From Sulfitobacter sp. HI0040 (GTDB lineage Bacteria; Pseudomonadota; Alphaproteobacteria; Rhodobacterales; Rhodobacteraceae), in contig NZ_LWEX01000406.1 of assembly GCF_001634885.1 (NCBI RefSeq), forward strand, positions 1 to 64,000: a DNA stretch of 64,000 bases, in the 5' to 3' direction. Each line of letters starts with the position of its first letter. The first letter of the stretch is position 1. Below, piece by piece: positions 27,276-35,232 of this stretch. Both the position numbers and the translations under genes were made by a program. The notes beneath the pieces are model-generated. The model had not been told where the DNA came from. It was given only the letters and a program-made list of their open reading frames with translations, and did no database searches.

Positions 27276-28415
27276 TTACTCAGGGTTGGTCAGATCCACG
27301 AGCGGGATGCTGTCATCGTCGATCATGCGGACTTCGTTCTCGTTGAACTCAGGCATGTTTTCCAGCTGGTCCTGCGTGACGCGGGGAACGACGATCTGGT
27401 TTTCGAACAGGGCAACCTGATCGATCGGCAGAGCAACGCTGTTCTCACCAAGACCAAGGAAGCCGCCAACGCCCACGATCATGACGATCGTATCGCCACG
27501 GACACCGACACCGTCGATTTCACCGACTTCTTCGCCGGTTTCCGTCACGACATTGCGACCCATCAGGTCAACGCCGCGCAGCTTGAAGATCGGACGGATG
27601 GTCGCCATCTCGCGATAGCGCGCACGGTCTTCTTCGGCAGCGATACGGCCGGTTTCGTCCGCGTTGAAGTCTTCAGCTTCGAAGTCCTCGATACGAATGA
27701 CAGCTTCTTCCTGCTGCACATTCACATTGGCTTCGCCACCGTCGACCACGTTAACCTGGGGCTCTTCCGCTTCCTCGACAACGACGTCAGCGTCTTCACC
27801 CTGCTGAACGTTGACCTGTGCTTCGGACTGTTCGACATTCACACGGGCAGCGTCGGACTCGGCGACATCCACCTGGGCTTCACCGGATTGCTCAACGCTA
27901 ATCTTCGGTTCGGATTCCTGAATGGTGATCTTCGGCTCGGGCCGGATGAAGCGCACGACGGGTTCGGGCTGTTCCAGATCGATGATCGGCTCGCCTGTGT
28001 TCACGTCGACTTCGGGCTTCGGTACCATCACGGTGACGACCGGCTCCGGAATACGCACCGTGATCTGCGGCTGAGCCTGCTCGACCGTGATGATCGGAGC
28101 CTGCTGCTGCACGCGCACGGTGGGTTCCGGAACGACCACGTCGATCTGCGGCTGGGGCTGTTCGACGGTCACGACCGGCGCGCCTTGGCTGACATCAACG
28201 TCGGGTTCCGGGACGGTCACATCGACGGTCGCGTCTTCCTGTTCAACAACGACCTGGCCGCCCTGGACGTTGGTCGCCTGAACATCGGTATCCTGCGTCT
28301 GTTCCGCTTCAGTCTCTGTCGTGCCGGTCGCGGTCTGAGCCATCGCATGCGGCGCCATCGCGAAAAGCGAGGCGGCGGAAACACCGATCAACAGTTTGGA
28401 TTTGAGGTTGGTCAT
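27276..28415 (-). CDS. Exported PRC-barrel protein with long PEP/VxV repeat region
   Basis: A 379-residue protein. After a signal peptide (KLLIGVSAASLFAMAPHAMA) comes an acidic repeat region, roughly residues 45-255, built of short units such as VTVPEPDVDVSQGAPVVTVE and VVVPEPTVRVQQQAPIITVE that alternate valine/isoleucine with Glu, Gln and Pro and then pass into VNVEQSEAQVNVQQGE units. This suggests an extended beta-strand or beta-solenoid-like stalk. The C-terminal PRC barrel (about 285-355) contains GEEVGEIDGVGVRGDTIVMI then GVGGFLGLGENSVALP. The ATG at 28415 follows GAAAGGATT. A near-perfect EcfG promoter lies 94 bases upstream, so it is probably an envelope stress protein. Function unknown. 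Confidence 0.85.
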   Translation of the reverse strand: MTNLKSKLLIGVSAASLFAMAPHAMAQTATGTTETEAEQTQDTDVQATNVQGGQVVVEQEDATVDVTVPEPDVDVSQGAPVVTVEQPQPQIDVVVPEPTVRVQQQAPIITVEQAQPQITVRIPEPVVTVMVPKPEVDVNTGEPIIDLEQPEPVVRFIRPEPKITIQESEPKISVEQSGEAQVDVAESDAARVNVEQSEAQVNVQQGEDADVVVEEAEEPQVNVVDGGEANVNVQQEEAVIRIEDFEAEDFNADETGRIAAEEDRARYREMATIRPIFKLRGVDLMGRNVVTETGEEVGEIDGVGVRGDTIVMIVGVGGFLGLGENSVALPIDQVALFENQIVVPRVTQDQLENMPEFNENEVRMIDDDSIPLVDLTNPE

Positions 28416-28508
28416 AGGTAACAATCCTTTCAATTCGTTAAAAAGCGAAAACGATACGGTCGAAGACCGCTGTGTTCGCTCATTCACCTGAATGTGTTCA
28501 CACGACCC

Positions 28509-28533
28509 AACGGCGGTTTTCCGCTTCTGTTCC
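28509..28533 (-). promoter_or_regulatory. EcfG-type general-stress promoter
   Basis: On the minus strand GGAAC (28533-28529) is separated by exactly 16 bases from CGTT (28512-28509), a full match to the EcfG consensus GGAAC-N16/17-CGTT of alphaproteobacteria. The start of transcription would be near 28500, giving a leader of about 85 bases for the repeat PRC-barrel gene. Confidence 0.72.
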
Positions 28534-28666
28534 GAAATTTCTCAGGAAATCGCGGTAAACGCCGCGTGGCCTGCTTTTTGGTCCCTAGGGGAGAAAACCG
28601 GTTTCCTAATATAACCAGAGCGTTGTGAAGTCCGCTGCGGGATTTGGGCAGCGGAGGTTCCTGTTT

Positions 28667-29404
28667 TCAGCTCGCGGGAACGCCGGGGGATACTTCTGGC
28701 GTGCGGGGGGCGATCTCATCCTCGATCACGATGCATTCGGCGAGGATCCGCGCGGCGTCGTCCTCGAGCACATCGTAGCGCGGCTCCGGCGCTTCGAGAA
28801 AATCGTCCAGCGCGACGGTCCGGGCCGGACAATAGAGAAGCGTGCCCCCCTCCACATAGATGACCTGTTCGCGCGCAAAGCTGATGCTGGTCAACTCGAC
28901 CGGACGGATCGGGGCGACACGTCTGATCCCCCGCTTCCCCACCAGCGCTGTCGCCGGGACAACTGCAAAGGGATCGCCAAAGGGGTCCCGGGCAGCCGTG
29001 CTTTCTACCAGCACCCCCTGTTCAGGCAGCAACGTGAGGGCAGACCGGTTGCCCAGCGCCTCCTGCGGGATTGATACGGGCCATTCGTGCCGGTCGCTTT
29101 CCGGCCCGCCCTGCCAGACGATGGTGCGATGTATGGCCGTAATGGGCTGCATCCCCCCATCGAAAGTCAGCACCTTGTCCCCCACGGAGAGCGCCCCCAC
29201 GGCGCGCAAGCCGAGGTTCGATGCGACCTTCGTTTGCGCCATCAGACCATGGGTCGTCGCGGTATCGGACCGCGGCAGTTCGGCTTCTTCGGGACTGGTG
29301 GCAAAAGCGGTCATGACAGGCGCAAAGATGTCGGACAGGCTGGTAGCAACCGAAGCGCCGGTACCGAAGTTTGATCGTTTACGTCTGACTATCTTGCCGA
29401 ACAT
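28667..29404 (-). CDS. Hint (hedgehog/intein) domain protein, no visible splice cysteine
   Basis: A 245-residue protein whose middle matches the Hint domain found in many Rhodobacterales proteins: VASNLGLRAVGALSVGDKVL, FDGGMQPITAIHRTIVWQGG and a later LLPEQGVLVES block. Such domains normally start with a Cys in a segment like CFTAGTRI; here the equivalent reads HGLMAQTKVA, with no Cys, Ser or Thr at the expected first position, so self-cleavage is doubtful. The N terminus is basic and without a clear signal peptide. I take the ATG at 29404, which has GGGAAGG six bases upstream, over one four codons earlier. Role unknown. Confidence 0.78.
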   Translation of the reverse strand: MFGKIVRRKRSNFGTGASVATSLSDIFAPVMTAFATSPEEAELPRSDTATTHGLMAQTKVASNLGLRAVGALSVGDKVLTFDGGMQPITAIHRTIVWQGGPESDRHEWPVSIPQEALGNRSALTLLPEQGVLVESTAARDPFGDPFAVVPATALVGKRGIRRVAPIRPVELTSISFAREQVIYVEGGTLLYCPARTVALDDFLEAPEPRYDVLEDDAARILAECIVIEDEIAPRTPEVSPGVPAS

Positions 29405-29613
29405 CTGCCTTCCCATCGTAAAAATAACCCAACCGTGGGTCTCAATAATTAACTGGTATGCAGGAGGCGCGATTCGAGAGACCGGGGTGCGTCACGAAAA
29501 CGGTAAGTTCACGGCATTGTCGTCAGAGCGCGAACGATTGGCGCCAGCCGCGGCCATCGATGCCAAGGCGAGGTCAATCAGGTCCATTTCCACTGCAAAA
29601 GGTAACGAACCTG

Positions 29614-30258
29614 TTAGAACGCATAGCCGAAGCGGCCGATGTCCTCTGCGCAGATCTCAGCCACGATATCGCGGGTCGATGCGTCGTAGTGCGACCGATA
29701 GTGCCCCCGCCCGTCTGAGGAATTGGCGTGCGGCAATTGAAGCTCGAAGCCGAGGTGATCCATCAACGGGCGCGCGTCCTGCTCGAAATGCTCCAGCCGG
29801 ATCATCAGGTCACTTCTGTCCCGGCCTTCTCCATCGCGCACGTAATGGGCAGCAGGAGCCGCGCGCTGGCCGGCCTGTGTCAGCGGATCGGACAGGAAAC
29901 CGGCAAAGCTCATCTCTTTCGCAAGGCGCACTGCAGGGTGGTCAAAGCTCTGCATGCGCAGCCAGTGATAATAGCTTACCATCCTGTCCCACGGGTTTCG
30001 CACCATCGTGAAGACGAAACATTGATCCATGTCCTGAGAGGTAATCAGCCCTTCGGCATCCGCCAGCGTTGAATGTTTCCAAAGCCGCCCGCGCGTTTCC
30101 ACATCCACAAGCCGCCGACGGCGTTTGCAGGCCTTTGGCGTATCGCCCAGCATGATGTCGTCCTTCATCGCGCGTGCCTCCAGCGCCAGCGCGAGCGAGG
30201 TGCCCCCGGTCTTGGGGATATGAACAAAGATATACGCCCTTCCACGGCTGATGATCAT
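29614..30258 (-). CDS. Sulfotransferase family protein
   Basis: A 214-residue protein of the PAPS-dependent sulfotransferase (Sulfotransfer_2-like) superfamily. The 5'-phosphosulfate loop is clear at the N terminus (AYIFVHIPKTGGTSLALAL) and the 3'-phosphate region appears as FTMVRNPWDRMVSYYHWL with its arginine and serine. It would transfer sulfate to a carbohydrate or other acceptor, which cannot be read from sequence. The ATG at 30258 overlaps the stop of the EamA transporter gene (ATGA). The pair may handle one metabolite, but that is speculative. Confidence 0.85.
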   Translation of the reverse strand: MIISRGRAYIFVHIPKTGGTSLALALEARAMKDDIMLGDTPKACKRRRRLVDVETRGRLWKHSTLADAEGLITSQDMDQCFVFTMVRNPWDRMVSYYHWLRMQSFDHPAVRLAKEMSFAGFLSDPLTQAGQRAAPAAHYVRDGEGRDRSDLMIRLEHFEQDARPLMDHLGFELQLPHANSSDGRGHYRSHYDASTRDIVAEICAEDIGRFGYAF

Positions 30259-31196
30259 TCCGGCACCCGCGTTGCCCGAAGGGGCGCGGGCTCCTCGCTG
30301 CGCAGGGCAATCACCGCGCCCGCCAGCGCGATGGCCGCCATTCCAACAAGACCAACTGCGGGTACGGTCTGCCCCCACAGGACCCACGCCCAGAAGGACG
30401 CGAATACCAGTAGCGAAAATTCGAATACGGCGACATGCCCCGCCTCGCCCAGCTGGTAGCCTCGAAAGATGAGCCCGATTCCGATGATGGAGCCCACCGC
30501 CTGCACCGCCGTCCAGAACAGCAGACCGGCGTCGAGCGGCACCCACCCCCGCAAGGCAAAGCCTGCATGGCCGGGTGGCCCGCCCGGGTCCAGCACCAGC
30601 AGGCCCACGGCACCGAACACCGTCAGCATCCCGAAGAAGCCGGCCGTCAGTGCCAATGTCCCTTCCCCTTCGCACCAGGACCGCGTCGCCACGGCCCCCA
30701 CCGCATAGAGCAATCCGGCAAAGATCGGCAGAAAGCTCACCGGGTCGAGCGCACCGGGATCGGGGCGGATCACCAGAAGCGCCCCTGCAAAACCCAGCAA
30801 CACGGCCCCCCAGCGTATCGCGCCCACCCGCTTGCCCTGAAAAAGGACGGAGATCACCAGCACGAAAAGCGGCGCGGTAAAGAGCCCCGCCACCACCACC
30901 CCGATGGGCATGATGGACAGGCAGCCGAAGTAGATCAGCATGGCCCCCGCGGTGAACAGGCTACGCCCCAGTACCGCGCCCCATCGCTTTGGCCGGATCA
31001 GACCGAACCCCACCGCCGCGAGACCCAGCAACAGCAGCAGCGCCATAAACCCGCGCAGCATGTGAAACTGCCAGAGCGAACCGCTCTGCGTCAGATAGGG
31101 CACGAAATTGTCCGTCAGGCCGAGCGTCATCATGCCACCCAGCACGGTAATGGCTGCCGCTGTCGGACGCGCCGATTGTATTGATTCCTGCTGCAT
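30255..31196 (-). CDS. DMT-superfamily transporter, EamA type
   Basis: A 313-residue membrane protein with ten predicted spans in two EamA repeats. The first span starts near ITVLGGMMTLGLTDNFVPYL and the repeat junction is near residue 150 (GALDPVSFLPIFAGLLYAVG). Members export or import amino acids, nucleotides, S-adenosylmethionine or drugs; the substrate here is unknown. The ATG at 31196 follows CAGGGGGC. The frame stays open upstream antisense to the acyl-CoA ligase gene, but there the composition is not coding on this strand. It is divergent from the ligase gene and overlaps the sulfotransferase gene. Confidence 0.85.
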   Translation of the reverse strand: MQQESIQSARPTAAAITVLGGMMTLGLTDNFVPYLTQSGSLWQFHMLRGFMALLLLLGLAAVGFGLIRPKRWGAVLGRSLFTAGAMLIYFGCLSIMPIGVVVAGLFTAPLFVLVISVLFQGKRVGAIRWGAVLLGFAGALLVIRPDPGALDPVSFLPIFAGLLYAVGAVATRSWCEGEGTLALTAGFFGMLTVFGAVGLLVLDPGGPPGHAGFALRGWVPLDAGLLFWTAVQAVGSIIGIGLIFRGYQLGEAGHVAVFEFSLLVFASFWAWVLWGQTVPAVGLVGMAAIALAGAVIALRSEEPAPLRATRVPE

Positions 31197-31295
31197 ATGC
31201 CCCCTGCCCTGTCCTTCTTTTGTACTTTCCAAACTCGCCTCGCCATCGCAATACTCAACCCCAAAAGCGACATCTGCGAAGACGGGGGGACAGTT

Positions 31296-32924
31296 ATGGG
31301 CTGGATGCGGGACGAAACGGGGCTGGACAAATGTGCCGCGAACCATGTGGCGCTGACACCGTTGTCCCACCTGAGACGGGCCGCCGACGTCTTTGCCGAC
31401 CGAACCGCGGTGATCTACGGCAGCCTTCGTCACAGCTATGCTGAATACTACGAACGTTGCACGCGACTGGCTTCGGCGCTCGGGGGCGCTGGGATGGAAC
31501 CGGGCGACGTCGTGGCGACCCTGTTGCCCAACCTGCCCGCGCAGGCCGAAGCGCATTTCGGCGTTCCCGCCTGCGGGGCCGTGTTGAACACGATCAACAC
31601 CCGCCTCGACGTGAACACCGTCGCATATATCCTTGAACACGGCGGCGCACGCGTGCTTTTGGCGGATACCCAGTTTCTGGAACTGGCCGAGGCCACCTGC
31701 GCGCAGATGGAAGGCGACGCCCCCCTGATCATCGAAGTGCCCGACGCAGAGGCAGGTTTCGCCCCCAGCGGACGGCACAAGACCTATGAAGACCTGCTCG
31801 CCGAAGGCGACCCCGGCTTCGACTGGATCATGCCGGAAGACGAATGGGAAAGTCTCGCGCTCAATTATACGTCCGGCACCACGGGGCGACCCAAGGGTGT
31901 CGTTTATCATCACCGCGGGGCCTATCTGATGACCATGGGCACGGTGATTTCGTGGCGGATGGTTCTACATCCGGTCTTCATGCAGATCGTTCCCCTGTTT
32001 CACTGCAACGGCTGGAACCACACATGGATGATGCCGCTGCTGGGCGGAACGCTCGTCTGCTGCCGCGACATCACAGCACCTGCCATCTATGACGCCATCG
32101 CCGATCACGGCGTGACCCACTTCGGCGGCGCGCCCATCGTGCTCAACATGCTGGTGAACGCCCCCGAAAGCGAACGCCGTGCCTTTGACCATCAGGTGGA
32201 GGTGTTTACCGCCGGTGCACCCCCCGCCCCGGCCACCCTGTCCAAGATCGAAAAGCTGGGCTTCAACGTCACGCAGGTCTACGGGCTGACGGAAACCTAC
32301 GGCCACGTGACGGAATGTCTCTGGCGACCGGAGGATTGGGACGCACTCGATCAATCCGCACGGGCGGCGGTAAAGGCGCGGCAGGGCGTCGCCTTTCCGA
32401 TGATGGAACATATCGACGTGACCGACGATGCAATGGCCCCCGTGCCGCGTGACGGCACCGCCCAGGGTGAGATCATGATCCGGGGCAACGCGGTGATGAA
32501 AGGCTACCTCAAGAACCCCGAAGCAACGCGGGAGGCCTTTGCCGGGGGATACTTTCATTCCGGCGACCTCGCCGTGCGGCACGCAGACGGTTACATCCAG
32601 ATCGCGGACCGCGCGAAGGACATCATCATCTCGGGTGGCGAGAACATTTCTTCCGTTGAGGTCGAAGGCGCGCTGATGGAACATCCTGATGTGAACCTTG
32701 CCGCCGTGGTCGCCCGCCCTGATGAGAAATGGGGCGAGGTTCCCTGCGCTTTCGTGGAACTGAAGCCCGGCACACCGGCAGACGAGGCGGCCCTGATCGC
32801 CTTTACCCGCGAAAGGCTGGCCGGGTTCAAGACGCCGAAGAAGGTCATTTTCTGCGAATTGCCCAAAACCTCCACCGGCAAGATTCAGAAGTTCGAACTG
32901 CGCCGTCAGGCCGCAGCGCTCTGA
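31296..32924 (+). CDS. Acyl-CoA synthetase (AMP-forming)
   Basis: A 542-residue adenylate-forming ligase that activates a carboxylic acid to its CoA thioester with ATP. The P-loop motif is LNYTSGTTGRPKGVVYHHRG near 190, the A5 motif VYGLTETYG near 335, the A7 aspartate in FHSGDLAVRHADGYI and the catalytic lysine in LPKTSTGKIQKFELR at the C terminus. Overall it resembles the medium-chain/benzoate-like AAE branch rather than acetyl-CoA synthetase. Its acid substrate is not defined. GGGGGGA precedes ATG 31296. It ends flush against the convergent GNAT gene. Confidence 0.9.
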   Translation: MGWMRDETGLDKCAANHVALTPLSHLRRAADVFADRTAVIYGSLRHSYAEYYERCTRLASALGGAGMEPGDVVATLLPNLPAQAEAHFGVPACGAVLNTINTRLDVNTVAYILEHGGARVLLADTQFLELAEATCAQMEGDAPLIIEVPDAEAGFAPSGRHKTYEDLLAEGDPGFDWIMPEDEWESLALNYTSGTTGRPKGVVYHHRGAYLMTMGTVISWRMVLHPVFMQIVPLFHCNGWNHTWMMPLLGGTLVCCRDITAPAIYDAIADHGVTHFGGAPIVLNMLVNAPESERRAFDHQVEVFTAGAPPAPATLSKIEKLGFNVTQVYGLTETYGHVTECLWRPEDWDALDQSARAAVKARQGVAFPMMEHIDVTDDAMAPVPRDGTAQGEIMIRGNAVMKGYLKNPEATREAFAGGYFHSGDLAVRHADGYIQIADRAKDIIISGGENISSVEVEGALMEHPDVNLAAVVARPDEKWGEVPCAFVELKPGTPADEAALIAFTRERLAGFKTPKKVIFCELPKTSTGKIQKFELRRQAAAL

Positions 32925-33428
32925 TCAACTGTTGCCCTGGCCGGGCAAGGTCTTCTCATAGCGCCATACGTCGAGCACCCACGCGCCCAGTGCCGCCTCG
33001 ACCGTGTAGCTTTCGGTTGCCGTACGCCGCCAGCCCGCCCGCTCGTAGAAGCGGGCGGCCCGCCTGTTGCCTACCGTGCAGACCAGTAACTTTTCCCCCG
33101 GCCCCATCGCGGCCTCCGCCCGTTTCATCAGCACGGTGGCAAGCCCGCTACCCCGGAGTGAGGGCGCCACGTAAAACTGGTAAAGCTCATCCCCTTCGAT
33201 CATGCAAAAACCCACGATCCGTCCTCCGTGCCATGCGGCCAGCGTGCCCGGGAGATGGGCCCGGGTTCGATCCTCGAACTCATCCAAGGTGCGCGATGCG
33301 GTCAGTTCCGGGGCGACAATCGCCGCGTGGCTATCATGCCAGCCGTCGTGCCAGATGCGTGCCAAACCGGGGATGTCTTCTGCCTGCCCGGGTTTCAACT
33401 GCAGATCGTTCCATTCGTCCGGTGCCAT
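32925..33428 (-). CDS. GNAT family N-acetyltransferase
   Basis: A 167-residue GCN5-type acetyltransferase. The acetyl-CoA pyrophosphate loop is seen as VAPSLRGSGLATVLMKRAEA (Q/RxxGxG/A pattern), and the preceding strand as IVGFCMIEGDELYQFYV. It acetylates an unknown amine. The start ATG at 33428 has GAGGTCGC upstream. It converges with the acyl-CoA ligase gene without spacing and is divergent from the membrane protein gene at 33490. Confidence 0.88.
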   Translation of the reverse strand: MAPDEWNDLQLKPGQAEDIPGLARIWHDGWHDSHAAIVAPELTASRTLDEFEDRTRAHLPGTLAAWHGGRIVGFCMIEGDELYQFYVAPSLRGSGLATVLMKRAEAAMGPGEKLLVCTVGNRRAARFYERAGWRRTATESYTVEAALGAWVLDVWRYEKTLPGQGNS

Positions 33429-33489
33429 TGCGACCTCTACTGCCTATGGTAGACTGCTGACAAAAGAACTGGGGCAGTACAAGCGACAG

Positions 33490-34503
33490 ATGACGGCGCT
33501 CACGAAATATGCGCGGATCGAGGCGACCGGCCTGTGGCGTCCCGATCCCAAAAGCCAGCGGCGCGAGGTTGTCGTTTCCATCGGGGATGCGACGCTTGTC
33601 ATTACCGATACGGCGGATCGTGCGCTGACCCATTGGTCGCTTGCCGCCGTCATGCGCGCGGATACCCAAGGGGCCGAGGCCGTCTATCACCCCGACGGCG
33701 ATCCGGGCGAAACGCTGGAGCTTTCGGCGGATGAGGGCGAGATGATCGCCGCCATCGAACAGCTGCGCCGCGCCATCAACCGCGCGCGCCCGCGCACGGG
33801 ACGTCTGCGGTGGCTCGGCGTTCTGCTCTCCGTGGCATTGGTGGCTGGGGTGGCGCTGGTTTGGCTGCCGGGGGCGCTGCGCGATCACACCCTGAACGTC
33901 GTGCCGCAGGTGAAGCGTGCTGCCATCGGGGCGGCGCTGCTCCGACGGATCGAACGTCTTTCCGGCCCCGGTTGCGCGGCCCCCGAAGGCAAGCTGGCGC
34001 TGGCGCGGCTCGGCGCGCGGCTGAAGGCGGGGGACCTCGCCGTTTTGCCTGACATGGTGCAACCCAGCCTGCACCTTCCCGGACGGCTCATCGTGCTGGA
34101 CCGCAGTCTGGTCGAGCAATTTGACGAACCGGACGTGGCCGCAGGCTATATCCTGACAGAAGACACCCTGCGGCTCGGCAACGACCCCCTGCGGGATCTG
34201 CTGAACTACGTCGGCCTGAGAGAGACCTTTCGCCTGCTTACCACGGGCGAAATCGCGGCCCCCGCGCTCGATACCTATGCAGAGGCGCTGATGACCCGGC
34301 CCCGCCCCGCAGCGCCGGTAGGGCCGTTGCTCAAGCGGTTCGAGCGGGCGGCGCTGCGCAGTACCCCCTATGCCTATGCGCGGGATCCCTCGGGGGAAAA
34401 AACGCTCGATTTGATCGAAGCCGATCCGATGGCCGGCCGCGCAACAGAACCATTGATGTCCGACGCGGACTGGTTGCGGCTGCAAAGCATCTGCGGGGGG
34501 TAG
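33490..34503 (+). CDS. Single-span membrane protein with degenerate M48-peptidase-like domain
   Basis: A 337-residue protein: a cytoplasmic N-terminal domain (1 to about 100) with strands such as REVVVSIGDATLVITD, one membrane span at about 108-126 and an outer C-terminal domain. The latter follows the layout of M48 metallopeptidases (LHLPGRLIVLDRSLVEQFDE, then PDVAAGYILTEDTLRLGNDP, then NYVGLRETFRLLTTG), but where the zinc motif HEXXH belongs it reads ILTED, so it would be inactive as a protease. This likeness is my inference from pattern only. Two bases separate it from the SGNH hydrolase gene, so the two are probably one functional unit. Confidence 0.7.
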   Translation: MTALTKYARIEATGLWRPDPKSQRREVVVSIGDATLVITDTADRALTHWSLAAVMRADTQGAEAVYHPDGDPGETLELSADEGEMIAAIEQLRRAINRARPRTGRLRWLGVLLSVALVAGVALVWLPGALRDHTLNVVPQVKRAAIGAALLRRIERLSGPGCAAPEGKLALARLGARLKAGDLAVLPDMVQPSLHLPGRLIVLDRSLVEQFDEPDVAAGYILTEDTLRLGNDPLRDLLNYVGLRETFRLLTTGEIAAPALDTYAEALMTRPRPAAPVGPLLKRFERAALRSTPYAYARDPSGEKTLDLIEADPMAGRATEPLMSDADWLRLQSICGG

Positions 34504-34505
34504 CC

Positions 34506-35210
34506 ATGCTCGACCTGCCGGCCCGCTTGCTGCTGTCCCCCCTATTGGCAGCGCAAGCCGTGGGGGTCCGGCGCCGGGCGCTCCGTCTGCCGGAACCCGA
34601 AGGCCCCCGCGCGGGCCAAACGGGGGCGGGACCGCCCCTGTCGCTGCTGATCATCGGTGACAGTTCAGCCGCGGGGGTTGGCGTAACCCGGCAGCAGGAC
34701 GCGCTTTCAGGGCAGCTTACCCATCGGCTTGCCCAGCGGTTCGATCTGCGCTGGCGGTTGCAGGCCCGCACCGGGGCCACCACCGGCAGCACACTGGCCG
34801 ATCTGGCGACGGCCAAACCGGAACCGTTCGACGTGATCATCACCGCGCTTGGCGTGAATGACGTGACGCGTCTGGTGCCCTATCCCCTCTGGCTTCGTCG
34901 GCAGGGCGCCTTGCTCGAACGCCTGCGCCTGCTTCACGGACCCCGGCGCATCTACGTTTCCGGCGTACCGCCCGTCGGAAGCTTCCCGCTACTGCCCGAT
35001 CCCCTGCGTTGGACGCTGGGGCGTCAGGCCACCCGATTTGACCAAGGGTTGGCCGCCTTGCTGCACGGCACATCCGATGCGGTGCATGTCCCGTTCGACC
35101 TGCCGATGGACCCCTCGCTGATAGCACAGGACGGGTTTCATCCCAGTGCAAGCCTCTACGCGGAATGGGGTGAAAGAAAAGCCAGCCGGATCGTCTCCGA
35201 CTGGCTTTGA
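34506..35210 (+). CDS. SGNH/GDSL hydrolase family protein
   Basis: A 234-residue esterase/acyl-hydrolase fold. All four blocks are present: block I LLIIGDSSAAGVG with the nucleophile serine, block II around the glycine in ARTGATTGSTL, block III ALGVNDVTR with the asparagine, and block V AQDGFHPSASLY with the catalytic aspartate and histidine. It could remove acyl groups from lipids or glycans; the substrate is unknown. A short hydrophobic N terminus may act as an anchor. It directly follows the M48-like membrane protein gene and converges with the SPOR protein gene. Confidence 0.88.
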   Translation: MLDLPARLLLSPLLAAQAVGVRRRALRLPEPEGPRAGQTGAGPPLSLLIIGDSSAAGVGVTRQQDALSGQLTHRLAQRFDLRWRLQARTGATTGSTLADLATAKPEPFDVIITALGVNDVTRLVPYPLWLRRQGALLERLRLLHGPRRIYVSGVPPVGSFPLLPDPLRWTLGRQATRFDQGLAALLHGTSDAVHVPFDLPMDPSLIAQDGFHPSASLYAEWGERKASRIVSDWL

Positions 35211-35232
35211 TCATGTCTGACGAAGTGGCGCG

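Noticed and set aside
27276-28415. Possible CRISPR or DNA repeat array in the PRC-barrel gene
   Set aside because: The periodicity is at protein level with irregular unit length and variable DNA; there are no identical repeats with unique spacers.
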